Source of the DNA: Thermoplasmata archaeon | GTDB lineage: Archaea; Thermoplasmatota; Thermoplasmata; Lutacidiplasmatales; UBA184 | NCBI GenBank assembly: GCA_013044425.1 | Contig: JABEUK010000201.1 | Span: forward strand, 1 to 7,791 | Direction: 5' to 3' | DNA length: 7,791 nt | Shown: one piece after another, positions 1 to 5,421 of the stretch | Position numbering within the stretch: the first letter of the stretch is position 1 | Layout of the letters: each line of letters starts with the position of its first letter | Program-made: the position numbers and the translations under genes | The notes under the pieces: generated by a model | What the model was told of the DNA's origin: nothing | Databases searched by the model: none | The model's input: only the letters and a program-made list of their open reading frames with translations

Positions 1-59
1 GAGCAGGGGCCTCCTCGTAGGTCGGCCGAGCCGTAGGTGGGAGCGCTGTAGGCGATCAT
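1..59 (-). CDS. 5' end of an unidentified protein, cut by the window edge
   Basis: An ATG at 59-57 overlaps the TGA of the upstream glycosyltransferase in an ATGA junction, the usual signature of translational coupling inside an operon. The reading frame is open to the window edge and gives MIAYSAPTYGSADLRGGPC, with codons ending mostly in G or C like the neighbouring genes. Nineteen residues are too few to assign a family. The call rests on the overlap geometry and the open frame. The position, third in a unit after a nucleotidyltransferase and a glycosyltransferase, suggests a further surface-glycan function, but that is inference only. Confidence 0.45.
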   Translation of the reverse strand, partial: MIAYSAPTYGSADLRGGPC

Positions 60-1009
60 TGCGGCGAGAGGGCGACCCGCGTCCAGACCTCGTGGGAGTT
101 TCGTCCGAGCCCCCGGTCGCACGTCGCGGCAACCATCGCGAGGAGCTCTCCCGCGACGAGCAGTAGGGTCGCTCGGAATCCCCGCCGACGCTGAGAGGCC
201 TCCTCGCGCATGACGCGCAGCGCCCAGGCCGGGTGATGGGCGGCGTAGAGGGCGAAGGTCCCCGGCGACTGGCCGAACGTATCGCGGGCCTGGAGGTGGC
301 CCCAGAGGATGCGCCGTCGCTGGCGCAAGTGGTCGATCCAGGTCCGGGGGATCGCGACCCGTACGTGGGCGGTGGGTGCGTACCCGAGCGAGCCCGACGC
401 CTCGTGGATCGAGAAGGCAAGGTAGGCACCGTCGTTTACGATCCCGCTCGGAAGGTGAGGGTGCTCCGCTGCGGAGAGCAGCAGAAGCTCGTCGGACAGA
501 TGGGGAGCGCGGTCGTTGGACGGGACGAGCTCGTGGAACCGGTGGTGATACGCCCAGAGGATCTCGAGCGCCGTGGTGTAGACATCGATCCGGTCCATGG
601 AGGGCATCGGGCGCCCCATGACCCCGCAGGGCCGCCGGGGGAGCGAACGGGCCATCGTCACAAGGTCCGCGACCGCGCCCGGTGCGGCCTCCGCGTCCCC
701 GTTCAGGAGAACGAAATAATCGCCTCCTCCCCGGTCGAGGATCTCGGCGATCGCGGCCGACTTGCCTCGCCGTTGGGCCTCGTACACCACGACGACGCGT
801 CGATCTCGTGCGGCACATTCTCGGGCGACCGTTGCGGTCGGTTCATCGTCCCGCCCGACGACGATCCGGAGCTCTTCCCATTCGGCTCGGTCCGGCAGTC
901 GCTGAGCTAGGAGAGAATCGATCGCGCTCTGGAGTCGTCCCCCCTCCTCGAAGGCAACGACCCCTCCGATGAGGCGTTCGGGAGCGGCCGGGGGAGGAGG
1001 GTCAGTCAT
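56..1009 (-). CDS. Family 2 glycosyltransferase (GT-A fold)
   Basis: This 317-residue protein probably transfers a sugar from a nucleotide-activated donor to a lipid or glycan acceptor at the inner face of the membrane. The N-terminal strand (about 13-20, LIGGVVAF) and helix fit the start of a GT-A domain. RGKSAAI at 81-87 matches the GK-S/A-x-A motif before the metal site, and LLNGDAE at 101-107 is the DxD-equivalent, read here as D105-A-E107 and not a canonical DxD. NDGAY at 192-196 sits where the acceptor-side acidic motif is expected, and RQRRR at 229-233 resembles a degenerate QxxRW motif. One hydrophobic stretch at about 279-296 could be a membrane anchor. The ATG start lies 8 bases inside the end of the upstream nucleotidyltransferase gene; the GGGAGG directly abuts the ATG and is too close to serve as a normal ribosome site, so coupling is likely. 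Donor and acceptor are unknown. Confidence 0.85.
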   Translation of the reverse strand: MTDPPPPAAPERLIGGVVAFEEGGRLQSAIDSLLAQRLPDRAEWEELRIVVGRDDEPTATVARECAARDRRVVVVYEAQRRGKSAAIAEILDRGGGDYFVLLNGDAEAAPGAVADLVTMARSLPRRPCGVMGRPMPSMDRIDVYTTALEILWAYHHRFHELVPSNDRAPHLSDELLLLSAAEHPHLPSGIVNDGAYLAFSIHEASGSLGYAPTAHVRVAIPRTWIDHLRQRRRILWGHLQARDTFGQSPGTFALYAAHHPAWALRVMREEASQRRRGFRATLLLVAGELLAMVAATCDRGLGRNSHEVWTRVALSPQ

Positions 1010-1952
1010 CCTCCCACCGTCCCGTGACCGAAGCGCGGGAGTATGCAGCGGACAGGCGACGGAACCGCCGGCTTGAGTAGGTAAGACGCCCCGGCATCGT
1101 CGTGGTCCGGAAGCACAGATCGGGTGCGCCCGAGCGACGTAGCTTCCGATTGCGCACCAGGCCGGCCAGCTGCAGGTATGCGCCCAGCACGAAGAACAGG
1201 GGAACGTTCAACATCCGTACCAACCACGGCGCTCGCTCGGAGGTCGGCGGGGAGGGAAACTCACCTCCCTCCTTCCAGCGAGAGAGGAGCCGAGGAGCTT
1301 CGTGTTGGAGCCACGCACTACTGCCGAGGAGGCCGCGGTAGAACGCATCGCCGGATAGCACCTTCGCGGTCAGCGCCTCCCGGGCAAACAGTAGGCCTCG
1401 CGGTATCCGATAGTCCCGTAGGATCTGAGCATCGTCCACGACGTAATTGAAGCACGTGCGCTGGGGCCCGCGTGCTTCCCGCGCGCGGGGCCGGAGCCGG
1501 CGAAGGAGAAAGACCGCTCCGAGGAAGAACCATACGGCCCCGTGGCGGGTGACCACGAGGAAGTCGAGATCGTCTCCCGGGTGCGCGGAACCGTACGCCA
1601 CCGATCCCGTCACGGCCACGCACCGTAGCCAAGGATCCGACTCGCTCATCGGTCGGGGGAACACGTCCGAAGCCCGGGAGAGGAACTCCGCAGCCCGCAT
1701 GCGTCGTTGCACCGGATCGTCGAGCAAGAGTTCATTCGCGCACGGGTACACAACCCCATCCCGGATGAGACGGTCGGGGGCGTGGGAGCGGATCCAGGAG
1801 TCGATTTCAGGTTCCCGTGGCGCACTGTTCGGCAGGAGGTCGACGAGACTCTCGATGGAGATTCCGGCTCCAAAATCAGCGGCCACATCCAACGCGACCG
1901 CCAGTCGCTCGGACCATGCCGGCTCGCTTGGAGAACTGTCGGCCGTCGGCAC
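1002..1952 (-). CDS. Nucleotidyltransferase-fold protein with N-terminal winged-helix-like region
   Basis: A 316-residue protein with the pol-beta nucleotidyltransferase signature GSVAYGSAHPGDDLDF at about 116-131, i.e. GS-x10-DxD, the metal- and nucleotide-binding motif. Residues about 12-72 look like a winged-helix domain. The region after the motif (W at about 141, CFNYV at 167-171, an AREAL helix near 190, then a W before an APRLL segment) resembles uncharacterised proteins from archaea and bacteria in which a winged helix precedes the nucleotidyltransferase core; this is from family memory, not a search. A hydrophobic stretch at 247-266 may touch the membrane. The frame stays open far upstream to 2567, but that part is antisense to the divergent glycosyltransferase and reads as low-complexity Arg/Ser, so I reject it. 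GTG at 1952 is chosen because a TATA box lies about 33 bases upstream; a GTG at 1979 would sit on the promoter. It heads the minus-strand unit. The nucleotide substrate is unknown. Confidence 0.75.
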   Translation of the reverse strand: MPTADSSPSEPAWSERLAVALDVAADFGAGISIESLVDLLPNSAPREPEIDSWIRSHAPDRLIRDGVVYPCANELLLDDPVQRRMRAAEFLSRASDVFPRPMSESDPWLRCVAVTGSVAYGSAHPGDDLDFLVVTRHGAVWFFLGAVFLLRRLRPRAREARGPQRTCFNYVVDDAQILRDYRIPRGLLFAREALTAKVLSGDAFYRGLLGSSAWLQHEAPRLLSRWKEGGEFPSPPTSERAPWLVRMLNVPLFFVLGAYLQLAGLVRNRKLRRSGAPDLCFRTTTMPGRLTYSSRRFRRLSAAYSRASVTGRWEDD

Positions 1953-1960
1953 GACCCTCC

Positions 1961-2024
1961 GCCCACGAGCATGGGCCACTCCTATATAGCCCACGGTTCG
2001 AGATGGGCGTATACCCACGGCCCA
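1961..2024. promoter_or_regulatory. Alternating GCCCA/TGGGC array around the TATA box, candidate operator
   Basis: Five copies of the pentamer GCCCA occur in strictly alternating orientation: GCCCA at 1961-1965, TGGGC at 1972-1976, GCCCA at 1989-1993, TGGGC at 2004-2008 and GCCCA at 2020-2024. Two of them extend to the direct repeat GCCCACG. The second and third copies bracket the TATA box symmetrically. Offsets between copies are 11, 17, 15 and 16 bases. The arrangement suits a dimeric repressor or activator binding over the promoter, but no regulator is identified. Confidence 0.35.
1981..1990 (-). promoter_or_regulatory. Archaeal-type TATA box of the nucleotidyltransferase operon
   Basis: On the minus strand the sequence reads GCTATATAGG, an isolated A/T island in GC-rich surroundings. 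Its centre is about 33 bases before the GTG at 1952. Archaeal transcription normally starts about 26 bases past the TATA centre, which would give a leader of roughly 7 bases and explain the lack of a usable Shine-Dalgarno sequence. A bacterial -10 element cannot be excluded from sequence alone. Confidence 0.55.
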
Positions 2025-2037
2025 GGATGCGGACGCT

Positions 2038-2051
2038 GCGGATCGATCCGC
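2038..2051. repeat. 14-base perfect palindrome in the divergent intergenic region
   Basis: GCGGATCGATCCGC is identical to its reverse complement. It lies about 50 bases upstream of the minus-strand TATA box and about 170 bases upstream of the plus-strand glycosyltransferase. A palindrome of this length could arise once by chance in a window of this size, but its place between divergent promoters makes a protein-binding site plausible. Confidence 0.4.
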
Positions 2052-2178
2052 GGTGACGCCGATCCCGGTCCCGGCAACCTTGGGCGAGATCGGTAACTCC
2101 TGAAGGGGGCCTCGCGCACCGACCCGCCGGCGTGGCTCCCCTGTCGATGGCAGGTCGATCGAGCTGGCGTGGAAGGCG

Positions 2179-2190
2179 ATACCGATAGAT
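2179..2190 (+). promoter_or_regulatory. Weak TATA-like element upstream of the plus-strand glycosyltransferase
   Basis: ATACCGATAGAT is the only A/T-leaning stretch at a suitable distance from the ATG at 2224 (about 38 bases from the centre of CGATAGAT). It would give a leader near 11 bases. There is no Shine-Dalgarno sequence before the ATG. The match to a TATA consensus is poor, so this is tentative. Confidence 0.25.
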
Positions 2191-2223
2191 GCCCCGAAGC
2201 GGTGGAACGTCTTCGGGCCACCG

Positions 2224-3153
2224 ATGCAGGAAGTTCCCGTCGGAGTCGTGATCGTCACACGCGGTCGCCCGGAACGGCTGGCGAACCTCCTGCGAGACCT
2301 GCGACTCCAACGCAAGGCCCCGGCCCGGATCGTCGTGGTCGACGATACCGATCCACCCGTGCCATGGGATCGCGAGTTCCCCGATTTGCCGTTGATGGTG
2401 ATCCGTCCGGAACGCCGACTCTTCATCTCCCGCGCTAAGAACCTCGGGGCCGCACAGGTCGACGCTCCGTACGTGGCGTTCATCGACGATGACAATCGTC
2501 TCCCACCGCAGCTCCTTGCGGAGCTCGCGACCACACTGGACAACGCCCCCCGGTGCGGAGCGGTCATGCCCGGCGTCCTCTATCATCGGCAGCCCGCGCT
2601 CGTGTGGGTCTACGCGACTCCTTTCCGCCCGGATCGATGGGGGTTCACACTGGTCGGTCGGAATCGTCTCCGGCAGCCCCAGCTCGAGGGAAGGCTCCTC
2701 GAGACGGACGCTCTCCCGAATCTGTCGATGGTTCGTTCCTCCGCCTTCCAGGAGCTCAACGGATTCGACGAGAGTTTGCCACTGAACAGCTCCGCGGATC
2801 TCTGCCAACGGCTGAAGACGATGGGCTGGCACGTCTATGCGAACACGGGGGTCCTCACCGCGCACGACGTGGAGCTCCCTGAAACTCGCGGGTACTGGGC
2901 CGAGCACGAGGTCGGCGACCCTGCACGCGCGCGCTTGGAAGTGATGGACTGGTTCCGATTTCATCGACGGTGGAACGGTGACCGGGTGTTCTTCGCGGCG
3001 CGCGCGAGCTATCACGCCCTCGGTTTTCTGATTCCGGTGATGCTAGCGGCGATCTGGCGGCCCGACGGACGGGCCTCAGCCATTCTTGCCGCGCTCGCCC
3101 GGGGCTACCTGGACGGTCTACGCGGGCCTCCTGCGCGAGCACTTACTGGATAG
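2224..3153 (+). CDS. Family 2 glycosyltransferase with C-terminal hydrophobic segment
   Basis: A 309-residue GT-A glycosyltransferase. GVVIVTRGRPERL near residues 7-19 is the typical first strand and helix; VVVDD at 37-41 binds the nucleotide; SRAKNLGA at 69-76 is the family's R-x-x-N-x-G helix; AFIDDDN at 85-91 carries the DxD metal site. GFDESL at 180-185 followed by ADLCQRL at 191-197 corresponds to the usual G-F-D-E plus E-D-x-D-L-x-x-R catalytic region, with NSSAD in place of the first acidic pair. A hydrophobic stretch at about 265-278 near the C-terminus may anchor the protein. Length is normal for a single-domain enzyme. It is transcribed divergently from the nucleotidyltransferase operon and is followed, after 186 bases, by a methyltransferase in the same direction. 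Two consecutive stops (TAG TGA) end the frame. The sugar donor and acceptor are not predictable. Confidence 0.88.
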   Translation: MQEVPVGVVIVTRGRPERLANLLRDLRLQRKAPARIVVVDDTDPPVPWDREFPDLPLMVIRPERRLFISRAKNLGAAQVDAPYVAFIDDDNRLPPQLLAELATTLDNAPRCGAVMPGVLYHRQPALVWVYATPFRPDRWGFTLVGRNRLRQPQLEGRLLETDALPNLSMVRSSAFQELNGFDESLPLNSSADLCQRLKTMGWHVYANTGVLTAHDVELPETRGYWAEHEVGDPARARLEVMDWFRFHRRWNGDRVFFAARASYHALGFLIPVMLAAIWRPDGRASAILAALARGYLDGLRGPPARALTG

Positions 3154-3339
3154 TGAGAGTATGGGGCCGACCTCCTCCGTCAACCGCCGGCCCAGCCACC
3201 TCCGCGGTCCATCGCCGGTCGATGCGCCCTCCTCCCGGAGACGGGCCCGCCCTTCTGCCCGGACATCAACCGTCTTCATCGACGTGAGGTCTCTTTGGAT
3301 CCTCCGGGCATCGGAACGCGTACGTTCCACGAGCGCCAC

Positions 3340-4515
3340 ATGACCGCGCAGCCGGACCTCCTCGACCTTCTCCTGCCCGAAGGACAGATTCCGTTGCGCT
3401 TCGTTCAAGAACCGACCGAGATCTTTCTAGTCGCGTCGGACCCGTTGGCCGTGTGGCCGGTAGACGTTCTTCGAAGCGGAACGGCGCGTGTCCGCGTCTC
3501 CGGGAGCACGTTGGAGGGAGCCGCCACCCTGCTTTCAGCTCCGAAGGACCGGGCCCGCGTGCTGGCTCTCTTCCGTTCCAAGTATGGAGAGGCCGCACAT
3601 CGTGCCTGGTTCGGCCGACCGGATCGGGTGTTGCGCATCGATCTGGTTGCGACGCAGGGCCAGGAAGATCCGAGCCAGGACCCGTACCGCCGCTGGCTGA
3701 TCGCGGAGTTCGATGGCCTCGCGTCGATCTATGACGAACAGATCAGCAACAACCGGATCAACCGCCTGCTCCGTGAGCGTTCGTCACGACTTCTCGCGGA
3801 GAGCTTTCGCCTCCCTTGCCATCTCCTCGAGATCGGTTGTGGCACCGGCATGGAGACCATTCCCCTGCTCGAGATGGGTCACGAGGTACTATGTGTGGAC
3901 ATCTCCGAACGCATGCTCGAGATCGTTCGGGCTAAAGCGAGCGCGCTCGGGGTGGGCGAGCGATTGCGAACCCGGAAGCTCGCCGCTTCGGATCTGTCCG
4001 CATTGGAAGCCGAGCACGGGCTCGGTGCGTTCGAGGGTGGATACTCCACCTACGGAGCCCTCAACTGCGAACCCGATCTGCGTCCGATCTCCCCCGCCCT
4101 CGGCGCCTTGCTACGCCCTCGAGCTCGATTTCTCGCGGGTGTGCTCAACCGTTGGTGCCTGTTCGAGATGATGGCCGATGCGGTTTCGGGACGCTTCCGC
4201 GAGATGAGAGGTCGCGCGCGCGGGTCCGTCCGGGCGGGATCCTCCCGCTTCCGGGTCGACGCGTATGCCTACTCTCCCAACGAGTTTCTCCGGTGCTTTG
4301 CAGGCGAGTTCACCGTGGAGTGGCTGGAAGGGGTTCCGGTCCTCCTTCCGCCACCGGATCGGGCGAAGTATGTTGAGCGGCTCTCGCGGCACTTCGACCT
4401 CCTCGCGCGCTGGGATGAGAAGATCGGTCGCCGAGGACCATTTCGCTCCCTCGGCGACTACTTTCTCATGGTACTCACTCGCCGCGATGCTCCCCCACCG
4501 CACCGGGCCCTGTGA
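3340..4515 (+). CDS. Class I SAM-dependent methyltransferase with N-terminal split-barrel-like domain
   Basis: A 391-residue two-part protein. The C-terminal two thirds is a Rossmann-type methyltransferase: HLLEIGCGTG at about 161-170 is motif I (SAM binding), LCVDIS at 184-189 carries the acidic residue that binds the SAM ribose, and STYGALNCEPDL at 236-247 with VLNRWCLFEMM at 268-278 resembles methyltransferases found with glycosyltransferases. The first ~105 residues look like the second half of a PPOX/deazaflavin-reductase-like split beta-barrel: a run of strands, then ALFRSKYG (76-83) and DRVLRIDL (95-102), which echo the R-x-x-x-x-F-x-x-K-Y-G helix and closing strand of that fold. The first strands seem missing. 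The ATG at 3340 is preferred over a TTG at 3295, and neither has a Shine-Dalgarno sequence. The frame is in fact open from 3157, just after the upstream stop. The methylated substrate is unknown; the methyltransferase call is firm, the N-terminal fold is inference. Confidence 0.83.
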   Translation: MTAQPDLLDLLLPEGQIPLRFVQEPTEIFLVASDPLAVWPVDVLRSGTARVRVSGSTLEGAATLLSAPKDRARVLALFRSKYGEAAHRAWFGRPDRVLRIDLVATQGQEDPSQDPYRRWLIAEFDGLASIYDEQISNNRINRLLRERSSRLLAESFRLPCHLLEIGCGTGMETIPLLEMGHEVLCVDISERMLEIVRAKASALGVGERLRTRKLAASDLSALEAEHGLGAFEGGYSTYGALNCEPDLRPISPALGALLRPRARFLAGVLNRWCLFEMMADAVSGRFREMRGRARGSVRAGSSRFRVDAYAYSPNEFLRCFAGEFTVEWLEGVPVLLPPPDRAKYVERLSRHFDLLARWDEKIGRRGPFRSLGDYFLMVLTRRDAPPPHRAL

Positions 4516-4524
4516 TCGGCCGGA

Positions 4525-4590
4525 ACCCGTGCTCCCCGGCCCGTGCGAATGCTGGGGAACGGGTCCGTGCCCGCCCCCTTTCTCCAGCTC
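4525..4590 (+). terminator. Bulged hairpin plus pyrimidine tract after the methyltransferase
   Basis: Ten bases past the stop codon, ACCCGT (4525-4530) pairs with ACGGGT (4559-4564), and TCCCC (4533-4537) pairs with GGGGA (4554-4558), leaving a two-base bulge and a 16-base loop. A C/T-rich tract (about 4574-4586) follows. It resembles a transcription terminator, although it lacks a clean run of T. Confidence 0.4.
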
Positions 4591-4626
4591 GGTCGTCCAG
4601 AGGCAGCCCGCGCGCTCTCCGGTGCG

Positions 4627-4633
4627 CTATATG
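4627..4633 (+). promoter_or_regulatory. TATA box of the small unknown gene
   Basis: CTATATG is an isolated A/T island with its centre near 4630, about 32 bases before the ATG at 4662. This is almost the same spacing as the TATA box of the nucleotidyltransferase operon, and predicts a leader of about 6 bases. Confidence 0.5.
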
Positions 4634-4661
4634 CAGAGGCGCCTATCTCGCTCCAAGGCCG

Positions 4662-4889
4662 ATGGCGCGACGGTGGATCGCCGAACATCACACGATCAAG
4701 ATCCTGATGGAGCCGCGCGGGGCGATCGTGGGCTTCACGATGAAGCGCTACTCCTACCTGCTCTTCGTGAGCCGAAGATTTTTCGGGATCAAGCGGGTCA
4801 GGACCCAGGACCGTGTCGTAGCCCGCGGCGGATACAGTACGCCTCAGGTTCTCGAGCTGATTTCCACGCTCTATCCCAAGGGCGCCTAA
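4662..4889 (+). CDS. Small basic protein of unknown function (75 residues)
   Basis: I do not recognise this protein. Starting at ATG 4662 it begins MARRWIAEHHTIKIL, continues with an alternating polar/hydrophobic section suggestive of beta-strands (GFTMKRYSYLLFVSRRFF near 29-46), then a basic segment (GIKRVRTQDRVVARGG) and a C-terminal helix (PQVLELISTLYPKGA). Codons favour G or C in the third position (ATC, AAG, CTG, GAG, TTC, CTC), as in the flanking genes, and the aromatic and isoleucine content is unlike that of shadow frames in this GC-rich DNA. A TATA box at the right distance and a hairpin around its stop codon make it look like an independent transcript. The frame is open further upstream to 4512, but those residues are Arg/Pro/Ser-rich and cross the promoter, so I leave them out. 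It sits between two methyltransferase genes. Confidence 0.55.
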   Translation: MARRWIAEHHTIKILMEPRGAIVGFTMKRYSYLLFVSRRFFGIKRVRTQDRVVARGGYSTPQVLELISTLYPKGA

Positions 4890-4911
4890 GGCCCCGACCA
4901 CCGCCCTTGGG
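4875..4911 (+). terminator. 10-base-pair perfect hairpin containing the stop codon of the small gene
   Basis: CCCAAGGGCG (4875-4884) is the exact reverse complement of CGCCCTTGGG (4902-4911), with a 17-base loop that holds the TAA stop (4887-4889). The stem therefore encodes the last residues of the protein. No T tract follows, so it may act on transcript stability or as a two-way barrier and not as a classical terminator. Confidence 0.45.
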
Positions 4912-5364
4912 GCGTCGGCGGGGAGGAGTCGAGAGCGCCAGCCGCATCCTGCGGCGTTCGGAGGTCGGCAGAAGGCTGGGTGGGACATCACCAGGCGCGT
5001 GAGGAGATCGACGACGATCGCGGAGGCGGTGAGCTTGAGAGCTAGCTTGGGACCGGGGATTGGAGGACCGCCCACCGATCACCCAAGCCATTTCGCCGAA
5101 CGGAGGTAGCCGAGGGCGTCCGTGACCCTCCGGAGCGGCGGTGACACGGGCGAGTCCGGGCGCATCCCGATCGAACATTGTTACTTCGAGAGCTGAACTC
5201 GAGCCCTCCGACGGGCTCCGAGGAACAGGCCCCGGTTCACGTTCGAATCCAGCAGGTCCGGCGCGCGTTCCCGGATCCACATGGTACGCGGGCTGGACGA
5301 ACCTAACCCGGATGAGGGGGTCGGACGGTGGCCCGACTCTTCCCGGGCATCGGTGGGGCGGGTG

Positions 5365-5373
5365 AGGTATATG
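5365..5373 (+). promoter_or_regulatory. TATA box of the zinc-ribbon methyltransferase gene
   Basis: AGGTATATG is an A/T island with its centre near 5369. A start about 26 bases further (near 5396) would give a leader of about 26 bases, long enough to include the Shine-Dalgarno-like GGGGAG. An ATG at 5371 in the same frame overlaps this element and is thus unlikely to be used. Confidence 0.45.
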
Positions 5374-5410
5374 TTCGTCCCGTCCCATCGCGCCCCGGCG
5401 CGCACAGTCC

Positions 5411-5416
5411 GGGGAG
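5411..5416 (+). promoter_or_regulatory. Ribosome binding site that decides the start at 5422
   Basis: GGGGAG lies five bases before ATG 5422, a normal spacing for a Shine-Dalgarno sequence. The earlier in-frame starts at 5281 and 5371 lack one. This is the best-placed ribosome site in the window. Confidence 0.5.
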
Positions 5417-5421
5417 CACCC

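Larger units (their letters stand above)
4890..5421. other. Long intergenic stretch without a convincing gene
   Basis: About 530 bases lie between the small gene and the zinc-ribbon methyltransferase. Open frames exist on both strands, but their translations are rich in Arg, Pro, Gly and Ser, and none shows a motif. The most protein-like is a minus-strand GTG frame from 5075 with a short hydrophobic segment (LTASAIVVDLLTRLV) that soon turns into low-complexity sequence antisense to the small gene. GTTCGAATCC at 5241-5250 looks like a tRNA T-loop but has no pairing stem. The right end carries the promoter and ribosome site of the next gene. Confidence 0.5.

Noticed and set aside
233..910. 225-residue plus-strand frame opposite the first glycosyltransferase
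   Set aside because: Antisense shadow of a gene with clear glycosyltransferase motifs; no domain seen in its own translation.
1994..2024. Possible tRNA T-arm at GGTTCGAGAT
   Set aside because: No five-base stem around the loop and no cloverleaf could be drawn; the repeats fit the GCCCA array better.
1953..2567. Extension of the nucleotidyltransferase frame upstream to 2567 (521 residues)
   Set aside because: The extra 205 residues run antisense to a clear glycosyltransferase, cross the TATA box and are Arg/Ser/Gly-rich without motifs.
1876..3015. Long minus-strand frame of 379 residues
   Set aside because: It is a shadow of the divergent glycosyltransferase and of the intergenic region; its translation has no recognisable domain.
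4458..5075. Minus-strand GTG frame with a hydrophobic segment near its start
   Set aside because: The first ~30 codons look gene-like, but the remainder is low-complexity and antisense to the small gene and the methyltransferase end. It could be a remnant; a homology search of the first 45 residues would settle it.
5170..5262. Possible tRNA suggested by GTTCGAATCC at 5241-5250
   Set aside because: The sequence matches a T-loop, but the T-stem pairs at only two of five positions and no matching acceptor stem lies upstream.
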